Assembly (NCBI RefSeq): GCF_009363155.1
Contig: NZ_CP045302.1
Location: 2,013,501 to 2,077,500, forward strand
Source: Azotobacter salinestris
Lineage (GTDB): Bacteria; Pseudomonadota; Gammaproteobacteria; Pseudomonadales; Pseudomonadaceae
DNA length: 64,000 nt
Direction of reading: 5' to 3'
Part shown: positions 31,723 through 41,951 of the stretch, in pieces
Position numbering within the stretch: position 1 is the stretch's first letter
Layout: every line of letters starts with the position of its first letter
The notes under the pieces: model-generated
Databases searched by the model: none
What the model saw: the letters and a program-made list of their open reading frames with translations, nothing else
What the model was told of the DNA's origin: nothing
Translations under genes and position numbers: made by a program

Positions 31723-33318
31723 TCAGCGTCCTGCCGCCTCGAGCGGCGTGCGGTCGATGCGGAACAGCGTGGTCGTGCCGCTGACCTCGTTGGCCACCAC
31801 CAGCAGCGGCACGCCGGGAAGCGGGCTGGCGCCGGCCTCGATCACCGTCAGCCCCTCGGGGCCCAGATCGCCGGTCTCGGGCGTGCCCGGCGTGGCCTGG
31901 AAGTCGCGTCGGTTGAGGTACTGCACGAAGGTCGGCGCGCGCGGATCGTCGATGTCGTAGACCATCACCCCGCCGACCCGCTCCAGGCCGACGAAGGCAT
32001 AGGTCCGCCCCCACAGGCTGGCCAGGGTCAGGCCCTCGGGCTCGGGTCCCTTGTCGTCGCTGCGGGTGTCGAAGCCGTTCTCGCTGTGGTTCGAGTTGAA
32101 GAAACCGGGGTTGGCCTCGGCGATGATCCGCTCGAAGTCGGCGCCGCTGTCCCAGACCGGCTCCAGATTCTGCGTCCAGATCGAAAAGGAGCGCCCGCCG
32201 AAGGCGTGGATGCGCTCGTAGCGCCCGGTCTGCGGATTCAGGCCGCTGGCCTTCGACACGTTCAGGCGGCCCAGGTTGGCGTTCTGCTTGAGTTCCGCCG
32301 CCTCGGGAAAGCGCTCCGGGTCCAGCGGATAGGCGGCGCTGCCGAGGCGCACCACCTCGCTGTAGCCGCCGTAGTCGCGGGCATCGCCCTCGTTGGCGGT
32401 AACCAGATAGGTGAGCCCGCGGTGCTCGTAGCGGGCAATGGCGTCCGGCTGGTACATGCCCAGCACCGGCCAGTTGCGCAGGTCGATCCTGCCGTCGCGG
32501 TCGCTGGCATCCAGCTCGTTGCCGGGCAGGCCGTGGTCCTTGAAGCCGAGGCCGTGCAGTGCGCCGAAGGTGCCGCTGCGGATGTCCAGCACGGCGACGG
32601 CGTTGCCCTCCTGCAGGCTCACCCAGGCGGTCCGCGAATCCCCGGACACGGCGATGTACTCCGGCTCCAGGTCCCGGGCCACGCTGGCGTGGGGGCCGAA
32701 GACGCGGACCGAGTCGTCCAGCTCGGTATCGTCGAAGCGGCGGAAGTCGGCGGTGCGCACCTGATCCTGGGTCAGCCGGGCGATGTCGCCGGGCAGGTCG
32801 ATGATGCTCACCGAGCCTTCGGGGTCGATCCCGTAGTCGTCGCTCGGCTCGCCCTCGTTGGCCACCAGCACATGGCGGCCGTTTGGGGTGAAGGTCAGCA
32901 TGTCCGGCAGCGCGCCGACCTCGACCGCGGCCAGCACCTGGCCGTCGCGGTCCATGAACACCGCCTTGCCCGGATCGGTCTTGCTGCGCGCCTCCACCGC
33001 CGCCGCCACCAGCCCGCCATGCACCGCCACGCTGTTCACCGCCGCCCCGTGGGCGGACAGGTCGATGCTGAACAGCAGCGCCGGCGCCGCCGGATCATGG
33101 ATATCCAGCACATCCAGCCGCCCGCTGGCGGCATTGACCACATACAGCCGCTGGCTGTGCGGATCGTGGGCGACGATCTCCGCCGCGGCCTGGTCGAACA
33201 GCCCGGAATGGAAGGTCCCCAAGGGCGACAGCCTGAGGGTGAACGGCGGCTGGATCTCGGCAAGCGCCGGCCCGGCCAGCCCGACAGCCAGCAGCGCGGC
33301 GGCAAGCATCTTCTTCAT
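31723..33318 (-). CDS. Choice-of-anchor I domain protein (secreted, alkaline-phosphatase-like)
   Basis: This 531-residue secreted protein has the signal peptide MKKMLAAALLAVGLAGPALA. The body is a beta-propeller-like repeat region with VYVVNAASGRLDVLDI, GALPDMLTFTPNGRHVLVANEGEP, DPEGSVSIIDL and GPEPEGLTLASLWGRTYAFVGLER, the pattern of choice-of-anchor I proteins often annotated as alkaline phosphatase. The start at ATG 33318 has GGGAG upstream; the longer frame is not used. A Pho-box-like site lies about 57 bases upstream. Enzymatic activity is inferred, not shown. Confidence 0.83.
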   Translation of the reverse strand: MKKMLAAALLAVGLAGPALAEIQPPFTLRLSPLGTFHSGLFDQAAAEIVAHDPHSQRLYVVNAASGRLDVLDIHDPAAPALLFSIDLSAHGAAVNSVAVHGGLVAAAVEARSKTDPGKAVFMDRDGQVLAAVEVGALPDMLTFTPNGRHVLVANEGEPSDDYGIDPEGSVSIIDLPGDIARLTQDQVRTADFRRFDDTELDDSVRVFGPHASVARDLEPEYIAVSGDSRTAWVSLQEGNAVAVLDIRSGTFGALHGLGFKDHGLPGNELDASDRDGRIDLRNWPVLGMYQPDAIARYEHRGLTYLVTANEGDARDYGGYSEVVRLGSAAYPLDPERFPEAAELKQNANLGRLNVSKASGLNPQTGRYERIHAFGGRSFSIWTQNLEPVWDSGADFERIIAEANPGFFNSNHSENGFDTRSDDKGPEPEGLTLASLWGRTYAFVGLERVGGVMVYDIDDPRAPTFVQYLNRRDFQATPGTPETGDLGPEGLTVIEAGASPLPGVPLLVVANEVSGTTTLFRIDRTPLEAAGR

Positions 33319-33374
33319 GTACGACTCCCTGTCTGAACGGAAGCCGCAGCATGGGTCGGCGAGGTTGCCGGCGC

Positions 33375-33399
33375 ATGACAGATGGCAGAACACTGGCAA
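33375..33399 (-). promoter_or_regulatory. Candidate Pho box upstream of the phosphatase-like gene
   Basis: On the minus strand the bases read TTGCCAG-TGTT-CTGCCAT-CTGTCAT. The last heptamer equals the Pho-box unit CTGTCAT, the one before differs in one base, and the first fits the 7-4-7 spacing weakly. It sits about 57-80 bases before the start codon. PhoB control is an inference from this match and from the product's likely phosphatase nature. Confidence 0.35.
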
Positions 33400-33692
33400 G
33401 CCCGCCATGCGGACAACACCTGACAAGCCACCCTGCGCCCGCCTCCCCCGCCCGGCATGCCTCTTGTGAATCTTCGACTACAGCGAGCGTCGGCACCTCG
33501 ATCGGGCAAAGAGGCAGGCCATAATATTTGGTGAAAATTTCGTGAAAAACCGAAAGCCTTTTCACCCATACTGCATCGGCAGTGCCTTGCTATACAGGCA
33601 TCTCGCAATCAGGACGGCGACAGACACCCTTGCAGGCCATCCCGTCCCGCCAGAAGCCATAACCTCGCCCCGCCCGGGGCTGGAGCAGGAAA

Positions 33693-34010
33693 ATGGACGA
33701 CCGAAACGACTTGGCCGCGCTGCTGGCCCACTCTCGAGCCCCCCAGGTCATGCAGGGGGCAACGGCGGAGCTGGCGGCAGGGATCTATCAACGCTACCGG
33801 CTCACCAATCTGGCCGACCGGCTCGAGGAAAGCTTCGGCCCGACACTTCTGGCGCGCGAGGAACTCCTGGCCTGGCTGGCCGAACAGATCGAGCGAATCG
33901 GCACCTCCGGCATCACGGACTGCGGCCTCGCGAGCGCCTTGATCGACGAGGCCTATCAGGAGTGGTTGAAGGTCGGCAGCGCACGTTTTTTCGAGCGCTA
34001 CGCCCCGTGA
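33693..34010 (+). CDS. Hypothetical protein (105 residues)
   Basis: This soluble, mostly helical protein begins MDDRNDLAALLAHSRAPQVM and has an Ala/Leu/Glu-rich composition. No family was recognised, and there is no signal peptide or membrane segment. GGAG lies 11 bases before the ATG. Codon use resembles the host, so it is probably genuine. It precedes the WYL regulator gene by about 170 bases on the same strand. Confidence 0.65.
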   Translation: MDDRNDLAALLAHSRAPQVMQGATAELAAGIYQRYRLTNLADRLEESFGPTLLAREELLAWLAEQIERIGTSGITDCGLASALIDEAYQEWLKVGSARFFERYAP

Positions 34011-34183
34011 TATCCAGCGTCCCTGAGTAGTGCGAAACAGCAGGGCGATACGGCTCTCAAGACAACCGGAACGCTCGCCCCAAAATACCGGCAAAAAGAC
34101 ATCAAGGCGCAGTAACCTACCGGGCAAACTGCGGACGACCTCTCTGCGACTCCGTGAAGCCCACCACGGAAGGCGCACTCGCA

Positions 34184-35299
34184 ATGGCCGAAGCCAAGGA
34201 CCCGCTGTTCAGATACCTCGCCCTGCTGCAACTGATCCCGCGCTGGCCGGGACGCATCTCGACCCCGACCCTGCAGGAAAAACTCAGGGACAAGGGCTTC
34301 GAAATCGACAAGCGCTCGCTGCAGCGCGATTTGCGCGACAAGCTGGCGCGCCGCTTCCCGATCATCTGCGACGACACGGAACGCCCCTACCGCTGGAGCC
34401 TCGACCGCGACGCCACCCACGGCCTGCCCGCCCTCGACACCGCCTCCGCGCTGGCCCTGCACCTGGCCGAAAGCCACCTGAACACCCTGCTGCCGCAGAG
34501 CGTGCTGGATCAGCTCAACCCGCACTTTCGCAGCGCCCGCGACTACCTCGACGGCATGGAACGCAACGGCCTGGCCCACTGGGCGCGCCGGGTACGCAGC
34601 CTGCCCAACGGCAAGGCCCTGCTCCCCGCCCCGCTGCAGCCGGAGACCTGGACGCAGGTCTGCACCGCCCTGCTGGAGCGCCGGCAGCTCCGGGTCGACT
34701 ACCTCAGCCGCAGCAAGGGCGAAGCCAGGAGCCTGCGCATCCACCCCGCCGGCCTGGTGTCCCGCCATTCCAGCAGCTACCTGATCGGCACCGCCAACGA
34801 CTACGAAGACCTGCGCCAATTCGCCCTGCACCGCATCAAGCGCGCCGAACTGCTCAACGAACCGGCCCGCGAACCCGCCGGCTTCGACATCGACCGCTAC
34901 ATCGAAAGCGGCGCCTTCGCCTGGCGCCAGGCCCCGCACGAGGTCGAACTGATCGCCGACGTCCACCCGCAGATCGCCTGGCTGCTCAACGAAACCCCGC
35001 TCAGCCGCCAGCAAAGCCTCGAACCGCTCCCCGACACCGACTGGCAACGCCTGCGCGCCAGCGTCCCGCTCGACCAGGAGACGCTGTGGTGGATCTTCGG
35101 GCTGAACGACAACATCCGCGTGCATACGCCGCGGGAGTGGGTGGAGGAAATCACCTGCCGCGTGAACAACTTGCGAGAGATGTATGCGGAGCCGGCGCAG
35201 TGCGACACAAGCCGTCGCGCCCCCATGGAAAACTCCCCGCAAGCGCCCGCAACCGAGCGGCAAGGCGCAAAAGCACAGACGCCGGAGGAAATGCCATGA
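34184..35299 (+). CDS. WYL-domain transcriptional regulator
   Basis: The product is 371 residues (381 if the GTG at 34154 is used). The N-terminal winged helix-turn-helix covers about the first 90 residues (YLALLQLIPRWPGRISTPTL then RSLQRDLRDKL). The WYL domain lies near the middle (LRVDYLSRSKGEARSLRIHP, then GLVSRHSSSYLIGTANDYED), and a WCX-like C-terminal part follows. Such regulators often bind nucleic-acid or nucleotide ligands and control phage-defence or DNA-damage genes. Here it precedes the AT-rich GTPase cassette, which makes that link possible but unproven. The start choice is uncertain. Confidence 0.87.
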   Translation: MAEAKDPLFRYLALLQLIPRWPGRISTPTLQEKLRDKGFEIDKRSLQRDLRDKLARRFPIICDDTERPYRWSLDRDATHGLPALDTASALALHLAESHLNTLLPQSVLDQLNPHFRSARDYLDGMERNGLAHWARRVRSLPNGKALLPAPLQPETWTQVCTALLERRQLRVDYLSRSKGEARSLRIHPAGLVSRHSSSYLIGTANDYEDLRQFALHRIKRAELLNEPAREPAGFDIDRYIESGAFAWRQAPHEVELIADVHPQIAWLLNETPLSRQQSLEPLPDTDWQRLRASVPLDQETLWWIFGLNDNIRVHTPREWVEEITCRVNNLREMYAEPAQCDTSRRAPMENSPQAPATERQGAKAQTPEEMP

Positions 35300-35349
35300 A
35301 AGAACTGACCTGTTTCGTGATCGGGCTGGTGGTGGGTGGACTGCTGTGA
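35296..35349 (+). CDS. 17-codon hydrophobic peptide (or truncated gene start)
   Basis: ATG at 35296 overlaps the WYL stop codon (ATGA) and is preceded by GGAGG at 7-base spacing, a strong ribosome-binding site. The peptide MKELTCFVIGLVVGGLL is a single membrane-helix-like stretch. The AT-rich DNA begins about ten bases after its stop, so it may be the 5' stub of a longer membrane-protein gene cut by the insertion rather than a finished small protein. Confidence 0.45.
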   Translation: MKELTCFVIGLVVGGLL

Positions 35350-35652
35350 AGAACCCTACAGAAATAAAGAGGCAGAGAACCCCCTAATCACAGTACACAA
35401 ACATCACTCTCGCCGGCATGAGCAAACCAGGCCGAAATAGAAAACCAGCATTTCCTTAACCATATAGCACATCCAAATATTGCATATAAAGCAAAAAGAC
35501 AAGAAACCCGCAGACTGGCACAGGACAGGCTTTGAGCAGCAGTCCCAGAGTAAAGAAATCAAATATACCAAGACCGTCAAAAAATACAGTCCCAAAAAAT
35601 CATTTCAGCCACCACTCACAACCTACACAGCGAAAGACATAAAGGAAAGAGC
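35350..35652. other. AT-rich leader before the GTPase gene
   Basis: These 303 bases hold no supported gene. Base composition changes sharply to AT-rich near 35360 and stays so to about 37930. An AAAGGA ribosome-binding site at about 35641 serves the GTPase gene, and a promoter probably lies within, though no single -35/-10 pair stands out. A 63-codon minus-strand frame here is rejected as chance. Confidence 0.5.
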
Positions 35653-36247
35653 ATGACAATCATTAGCTCTCATAACAGCCACAACACAAACGACCCCATT
35701 GACACTGCAATCAAAGATGCAGTAAAGGGAGTTGGCAAGATAAATATATTAATAGCGGGAAAAACTGGCGTAGGGAAAAGCACCCTCATCAACTGTATAT
35801 TTCGAGGAGAATTAGCTAAAACCGGATCAGGAAGGCCTGTCACACAAAACTCAGAGGAAATCACAAAAGCAGGACACCCCATTACTATTATCGACACAAA
35901 AGGTTTAGAGATTAAAGACTATGAAAGCATAGCCTCACAACTTGAAGAGCTAATACAAGAAAGATCCCAGCACCACGATGAGAACAAACATATTCACGCA
36001 GCTTGGCTTTATATCCATGAAAATGGACGCAGAGTTGAAGATGCTGAAATAGCTCTATGCCAGATGCTGGACAAAAATAAGATACCTGTCGTAGTTGCTA
36101 TTACTAAAGCCCGGTCAGACAAAGGCTTTGCAACTGAAGTCAGAAAAGCACTCCCAACAGCAGCTGAAATAATTTCAGTAAGAGCTCTTAAAGAGCAAAT
36201 TGAGGACGGCGACGATATAATTACGCTTAAAGAAAAGGGCATTATTA

Positions 36248-37339
36248 ACGCGGCAATCAAATTCACGATATAAAGAGGCATGAAAAAGATCGATGCCCGA
36301 AAGCTCTCTCGAGAAACTCAGGACCAGATGCGGCGCCTGGCCATGAATCTGCGTGAGCAGCGCGAACTGACTTGGCAAGAGGTTGCCGACGCATTGGGCG
36401 TACATCTGAGTACCGTACTAGCCTGGTCCAAACGCTACAGCGAGCAAGGCAGCGAAGGTCTGAAATCCAGGACACGAGGTCGGCGCCAGGCAAGCGGACG
36501 GACCTTGACGCTCGCACAGGAGTGGCAGTTGCGCTCGATTCTGGTGGGCCAGACCCCGAACCAGTTGCAACTCGACTTTGCCCTGTGGAACCGCCGGGCC
36601 GTCATGCAGTTGATCAAGCACTTGTATGGCATCGAGATGCCGATCCGGACGGTGGGTCAGTACCTTCAGCGCTGGGGATATACCCCACAGCGGCCGACCC
36701 GGCAGGCGCTGGAACAGAACCCGGAGGCGGTCGAGCACTGGCTTGAAGAGACCTATCCGGCCATCGTGGCACGCGCCAAGGCCGAAAACGCGACGATCTA
36801 CTGGGGCGATGAAACGGCCGTAGCTGAAGATGGGCATTGGATTCGAGGCTATGCGCCGGCAGGCGTCACGCCGGTGCTGGTGGCGCCGACTCGGCGTCAT
36901 GGCCTGAGCATGGTCTCAGCGATCAGCAACCAGGGACTGGTACGGTTCGAGTTCCTGGAGGGGGCCATGAATACTGAGCGGATGATCGGTTTCATGTCGA
37001 GGCTGGTGGCGGACAGTGACAGGAAGATCTTTCTGATCCTGGACAACCTGCGTGTCCATCATGCGCGTCTGGTCAGGGAATGGCTCGAAGGGCACCAGGA
37101 AGAAATCGAAGCGTTCTACCTGCCACCCTATTCGCCTGAGTGTAATCCGGACGAGTATTTGAACCGCGACCTCAAGACACGCTTGCGCACCAGTGACCGG
37201 GCGCGAAACAAGTCGGAATTGCTGGAGAAGGCCGAGGCATTCATGAGCTGGTTGGCCAAAACCCCGGAGCGGGTAGTTGCCTATTTCCAGCATGCGTCGG
37301 TGCGTTATGCCACTTAGATTGGGTATTTGATTGCCGGGC
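36248..37339 (+). mobile_element. IS630-family insertion sequence (about 1.09 kb)
   Basis: The ends carry imperfect inverted repeats sharing CGGCAATCAAAT (left ACGCGGCAATCAAATTC; right, inverted, GCCCGGCAATCAAATAC). A TA dinucleotide lies at each side (36246-36247 and 37340-37341), as in the IS630/Tc1-mariner group. Removing the element plus one TA restores the GTPase frame, which fixes the borders. One transposase gene fills it. The element is richer in G and C than the cassette around it, so it arrived later. Confidence 0.93.
36280..37317 (+). CDS. IS630-family transposase
   Basis: This 345-residue DDE transposase begins with a helix-turn-helix (LTWQEVADALGVHLSTVLAW). The catalytic core shows TIYWGDETAV (first Asp, with Glu), FLILDNLRVHHA (second Asp) and FYLPPYSPECNPDEYLNRDLK (final Glu/Asp), as in IS630 enzymes. 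It is complete and uninterrupted, so the element may still be active. It lies in the same orientation as the disrupted GTPase gene. Confidence 0.94.
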   Translation: MKKIDARKLSRETQDQMRRLAMNLREQRELTWQEVADALGVHLSTVLAWSKRYSEQGSEGLKSRTRGRRQASGRTLTLAQEWQLRSILVGQTPNQLQLDFALWNRRAVMQLIKHLYGIEMPIRTVGQYLQRWGYTPQRPTRQALEQNPEAVEHWLEETYPAIVARAKAENATIYWGDETAVAEDGHWIRGYAPAGVTPVLVAPTRRHGLSMVSAISNQGLVRFEFLEGAMNTERMIGFMSRLVADSDRKIFLILDNLRVHHARLVREWLEGHQEEIEAFYLPPYSPECNPDEYLNRDLKTRLRTSDRARNKSELLEKAEAFMSWLAKTPERVVAYFQHASVRYAT

Positions 37340-37890
37340 TAATAACGATTTAATTAACGCAACCGCAAGGCTGATTCCAGACGCAAAAAAGCGCGCATTT
37401 GCTAACGCGTTATCTTCAAGACACCAAGCCGCCCTCGCATTAAAAATTGAACAGGCTGAACGCGAAGTCAATATTGCAGCGACTGCTGCAGGTACTGCCG
37501 CAGCTATTCCCGTGCCATTTTCAGACGCATTTACACTGGTTCCTATCCAAGTAGACATGCTGGCAAAAATTGGCGTAACCTTTGGAATGGAAGTAAGAGC
37601 AGCAACATTAACAACTGTTGTGACATCAATAGCTGGAGCGTCTGCCGCCACAGTAGTAGGGCGGACGCTCGTCATCGGCTTATTGAAAATGGTTCCAGGG
37701 GTAGGCTCCGCTGCAGGCGGGGCAATAGCGGCCGCGACTGCTGTAGCACTCACAAAAGCTTTGGGCGCTGCTTATATTGCTGTGCTAACGGATTTCTGCA
37801 ACCAACATCCAGGTGAAGAACTAGATATACCGCGCATCACAGCAGCACTAAAAAATCGCCTCAAGTTTTCCTGATACCAAAAAACAGATT

Positions 37891-37925
37891 AGCCTCCGCA
37901 GGCACACTGACGGGGGCTATCTTTA
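37891..37925 (+). terminator. Intrinsic terminator after the GTPase gene
   Basis: AGCCTCCG and CGGGGGCT form an 8-bp stem (one G-T wobble) around a 12-base loop, followed by ATCTTTATT. It lies 16 bases after the GTPase stop and would end that transcript before glpK. Confidence 0.6.
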
Positions 37926-38218
37926 TTGCGTACAAGCAATTCACTCAATCAAGCCTTACTGTTCTCTAGCGAGGTGAGTAGAAACTCGTTTACAAAAAGA
38001 GGCGGCCAAAGCTGAGACTAGATGATCTCCTAGCCAGACTCTCCATAGGCCAAACTCCTGACCTCGCCTTCAAGTTATGCACCTCTTTATCAAATGACTT
38101 CCCCCTGCCCCGCAGATACGAACTACCCTTTCCCTCAATACACCTGACCGCAGCGCTGCCCAGCACCCGACCGCCTGCACCAAGCCGGCCGCACCCCCTA
38201 CTCCAGAAGGCCGCCGCC
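37926..38218. other. Junction region before glpK
   Basis: These 293 bases contain no recognised gene; glpF, the usual upstream neighbour of glpK in Pseudomonas, is missing. The AT-rich character of the cassette fades to GC-rich by about 38140. The glpK promoter must lie here, but no operator was identified. Confidence 0.5.
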
Positions 38219-39736
<1,518 letters not shown>

Positions 39737-39834
39737 GCACGAGACAGGACCTGCGGAGCGGACTGCCGGGTGCCGACAGGGCGCGAGACAGGTATCGTCT
39801 GGACCGTTCCCGGCAATGCCCGCTCGCTCTCGCC

Positions 39835-40008
39835 TTGGACTTGGACTTGGACTTGGACTTGGACTTGGACTTGGACTTGGACTTGGACTTGGACTTGGAC
39901 TTGGACTTGGACTTGGACTTGGACTTGGACTTGGACTTGGACTTGGACTTGGACTTGGACTTGGACTTGGACTTGGACTTGGACTTGGACTTGGACTTGG
40001 ACTTGGAC
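39835..40008. repeat. 29 perfect tandem copies of TTGGAC between glpK and glpD
   Basis: The six-base unit TTGGAC is repeated without a single mismatch for 174 bases, about 100 bases after glpK and 176 bases before the glpD start. Because the unit is six bases, all six frames stay open through it, producing long artificial reading frames (Leu-Asp on the plus strand, Lys-Ser/Val-Gln on the minus strand). Perfect copies suggest recent slippage, and copy number may vary between cells. A role in glpD promoter spacing is possible but unproven. Confidence 0.97.
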
Positions 40009-40184
40009 AGGTTTGGCGGCGATGCCATGCGCGGCCTCGCCCCCTTCGTCCACGTGATCGCGGGACCTCCCACGGTTGCGGCAAGGCTCGAAAACATTCA
40101 TGCACAGCGGTGGCAGTGCTTGCCTTCCTGCCATAGCCTTCCCCTAAGGTGAACCTGTCTTTTCGCTGCAGCGCAGGTAGTCGC

Positions 40185-41717
40185 ATGACGCATTCCCACA
40201 CCAGTCTTGCCGAGCTCTACGATGTCGCCGTGATCGGCGGCGGCATCAACGGCGCAGGCATCGCCGCCGATGCGGCCGGCCGCGGTCTTTCGGTGTTTCT
40301 CTGCGAGCAGGACGACCTCGCCCGGCACACCTCCTCCGCCAGCAGCAAGCTGATCCACGGCGGCCTGCGCTACCTCGAGCACTACGAGTTCCGTCTGGTG
40401 CGCGAGGCGCTCGGCGAGCGCGAGGTACTGCTGGCCAAGGCCCCGCACATCGTCAGGCCGCTGCGCTTCGTCCTGCCGCACCGGCCGCACCTGCGCCCGG
40501 CCTGGATGATCCGCGCCGGTCTGTTCCTCTACGATCACCTGGGCACGCGCAAGACGCTGCCGGGCTCGCGCAGCCTTCGCTTCGGCGCCCGCAGCCCGCT
40601 CAAGGCGGAGATCCGCCGCGGCTTCGAATATTCCGACTGCTGGGTCGACGACGCCCGCCTGGTCGTGCTCAACGCCATGGCCGCCCGCGAGCACGGCGCC
40701 CAGGTGCAGACCCGCACCCGTTGCCTCTCCGCCAGCCGCAACCTGGACCACTGGCACCTGCAACTGGAGCGCGCCGACGGCAGCCGCTTTTCGATCCGCG
40801 CCCGGGCGCTGGTGAACGCGGCCGGCCCCTGGGTGGCGCGCTTCATCGAGATCGGCCTGCAGCAGAAGGCCCCCCACGGCATCCGCCTGATCCAGGGCAG
40901 CCACCTGATCGTGCCGCGGCTGTACGAGGGCGAGCATGCCTACATCCTGCAGAACGAAGACCGGCGCATCGTCTTCGCCATTCCCTATCTGGAGCGTTTC
41001 ACCCTGATCGGCACCACCGACCGCGAGTACCAGGGCGACCCGGCGCAGGTACGGATCAGCGAGGCGGAAACCGACTATCTGCTCGCGGTGGTCAACCGCC
41101 ACTTCAAGCGCCAGCTGAGCCGGGACTGCATCCTGCACAGCTATTCCGGCGTGCGGCCGCTGTGCAACGACGAATCGGCCGATCCCTCGGCAGTGACCCG
41201 CGACTACACCCTGGAGCTGTCGAGTAATCCGGGCGAGCCGCCGCTGCTGTCGGTGTTCGGCGGCAAGCTCACCACCTACCGCAGGCTGTCCGAAGCGGCG
41301 CTGGAGCGGCTGGCACCCTTCTTCCCGCAGATGGGTCCGTGCTGGACCGCCGGGAAACCGCTGCCGGGCGGCGAGCAGATGAGCGACAGCCGCACCCTGG
41401 CCATCCAATTGCGCGAGCACCATGCCTGGCTCGCCCCGGAACTCGCCCAGCGCTGGGCCACCAGCTACGGCAGCCGCGCCTGGCGCCTGCTGGAGGGCGT
41501 CGACGGCCCTGGCGATCTCGGCGAACACTTCGGCGCCAGCCTGCATGCCCGCGAAGTGGACTATCTGTGCATGCAGGAATGGGCACGGGAGGCAGAGGAC
41601 ATCCTCTGGCGACGCAGCAAGCTCGGCCTGTTCCTGAACGCCGAGGAGCAGGAGCGGCTGCGCGCCTATCTGGGCACGACGGCCAGGCAGTCGGAGTGCC
41701 GCGTCCTGGCCCCCTGA
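40185..41717 (+). CDS. glpD: GlpD, aerobic glycerol-3-phosphate dehydrogenase
   Basis: GlpD is a membrane-associated FAD enzyme that oxidises glycerol-3-phosphate to dihydroxyacetone phosphate and passes electrons to quinone. The 510-residue protein has the FAD motif DVAVIGGGINGAGIAADAAG, TSSASSKLIHGGLRYLEHYEF, and SYSGVRPLCND near the C-terminal third. ATG 40185 is preferred over the in-frame GTG at 40149; AGGT lies upstream. It works with glpK. Confidence 0.96.
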   Translation: MTHSHTSLAELYDVAVIGGGINGAGIAADAAGRGLSVFLCEQDDLARHTSSASSKLIHGGLRYLEHYEFRLVREALGEREVLLAKAPHIVRPLRFVLPHRPHLRPAWMIRAGLFLYDHLGTRKTLPGSRSLRFGARSPLKAEIRRGFEYSDCWVDDARLVVLNAMAAREHGAQVQTRTRCLSASRNLDHWHLQLERADGSRFSIRARALVNAAGPWVARFIEIGLQQKAPHGIRLIQGSHLIVPRLYEGEHAYILQNEDRRIVFAIPYLERFTLIGTTDREYQGDPAQVRISEAETDYLLAVVNRHFKRQLSRDCILHSYSGVRPLCNDESADPSAVTRDYTLELSSNPGEPPLLSVFGGKLTTYRRLSEAALERLAPFFPQMGPCWTAGKPLPGGEQMSDSRTLAIQLREHHAWLAPELAQRWATSYGSRAWRLLEGVDGPGDLGEHFGASLHAREVDYLCMQEWAREAEDILWRRSKLGLFLNAEEQERLRAYLGTTARQSECRVLAP

Positions 41718-41951
41718 GGCTTTCACGCCCCGCCCATCGCTCCGCAGCAGGAGCATTGGCTGCGCTGCAATCGGAGTGGCCACTCTCGGCATGCATGGCT
41801 TCGCGCCATGGCACAACCCTGCAGGCAGGGTAAGCACGACCATGGTCGCAGTTTATCGGCCTCGGCGGGCTGGCTTAGGATCGAGCGAGGTCACCGCCCG
41901 GTGGCCTACAAAAAACCATGAAATAACAAGAACAAGAGGCGTAAGACATTC

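Larger units (their letters stand above)
35653..37874 (+). pseudogene. GTPase with C-terminal DUF697-like domain, split by IS630
   Basis: Two exact halves, 35653-36247 and 37342-37874, join in frame to 375 residues when the IS630 element and one TA are removed (reading GII-NNDLIN). The N-terminal GTPase has G1 GKTGVGKST (residues 36-44), G3 DTKG (81-84) and G4 TKARSD (151-156). The C-terminal half has helical, hydrophobic DUF697-like segments (IPVPFSDAFTLVPIQVDMLA, then LLKMVPGVGSAAGGAIAA), suggesting membrane association. As it stands only the GTPase domain can be made. The AT-rich composition marks transfer. Confidence 0.88.

Noticed and set aside
35404..35595. 63-codon minus-strand frame with hydrophobic residues in the AT-rich leader
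   Set aside because: Short, AT-rich and without a good ribosome-binding site; any AT-rich stretch yields such Leu/Phe-rich frames by chance.
39835..40008. CRISPR array
   Set aside because: The repeat is a continuous six-base tandem unit with no spacers; no cas genes are nearby.
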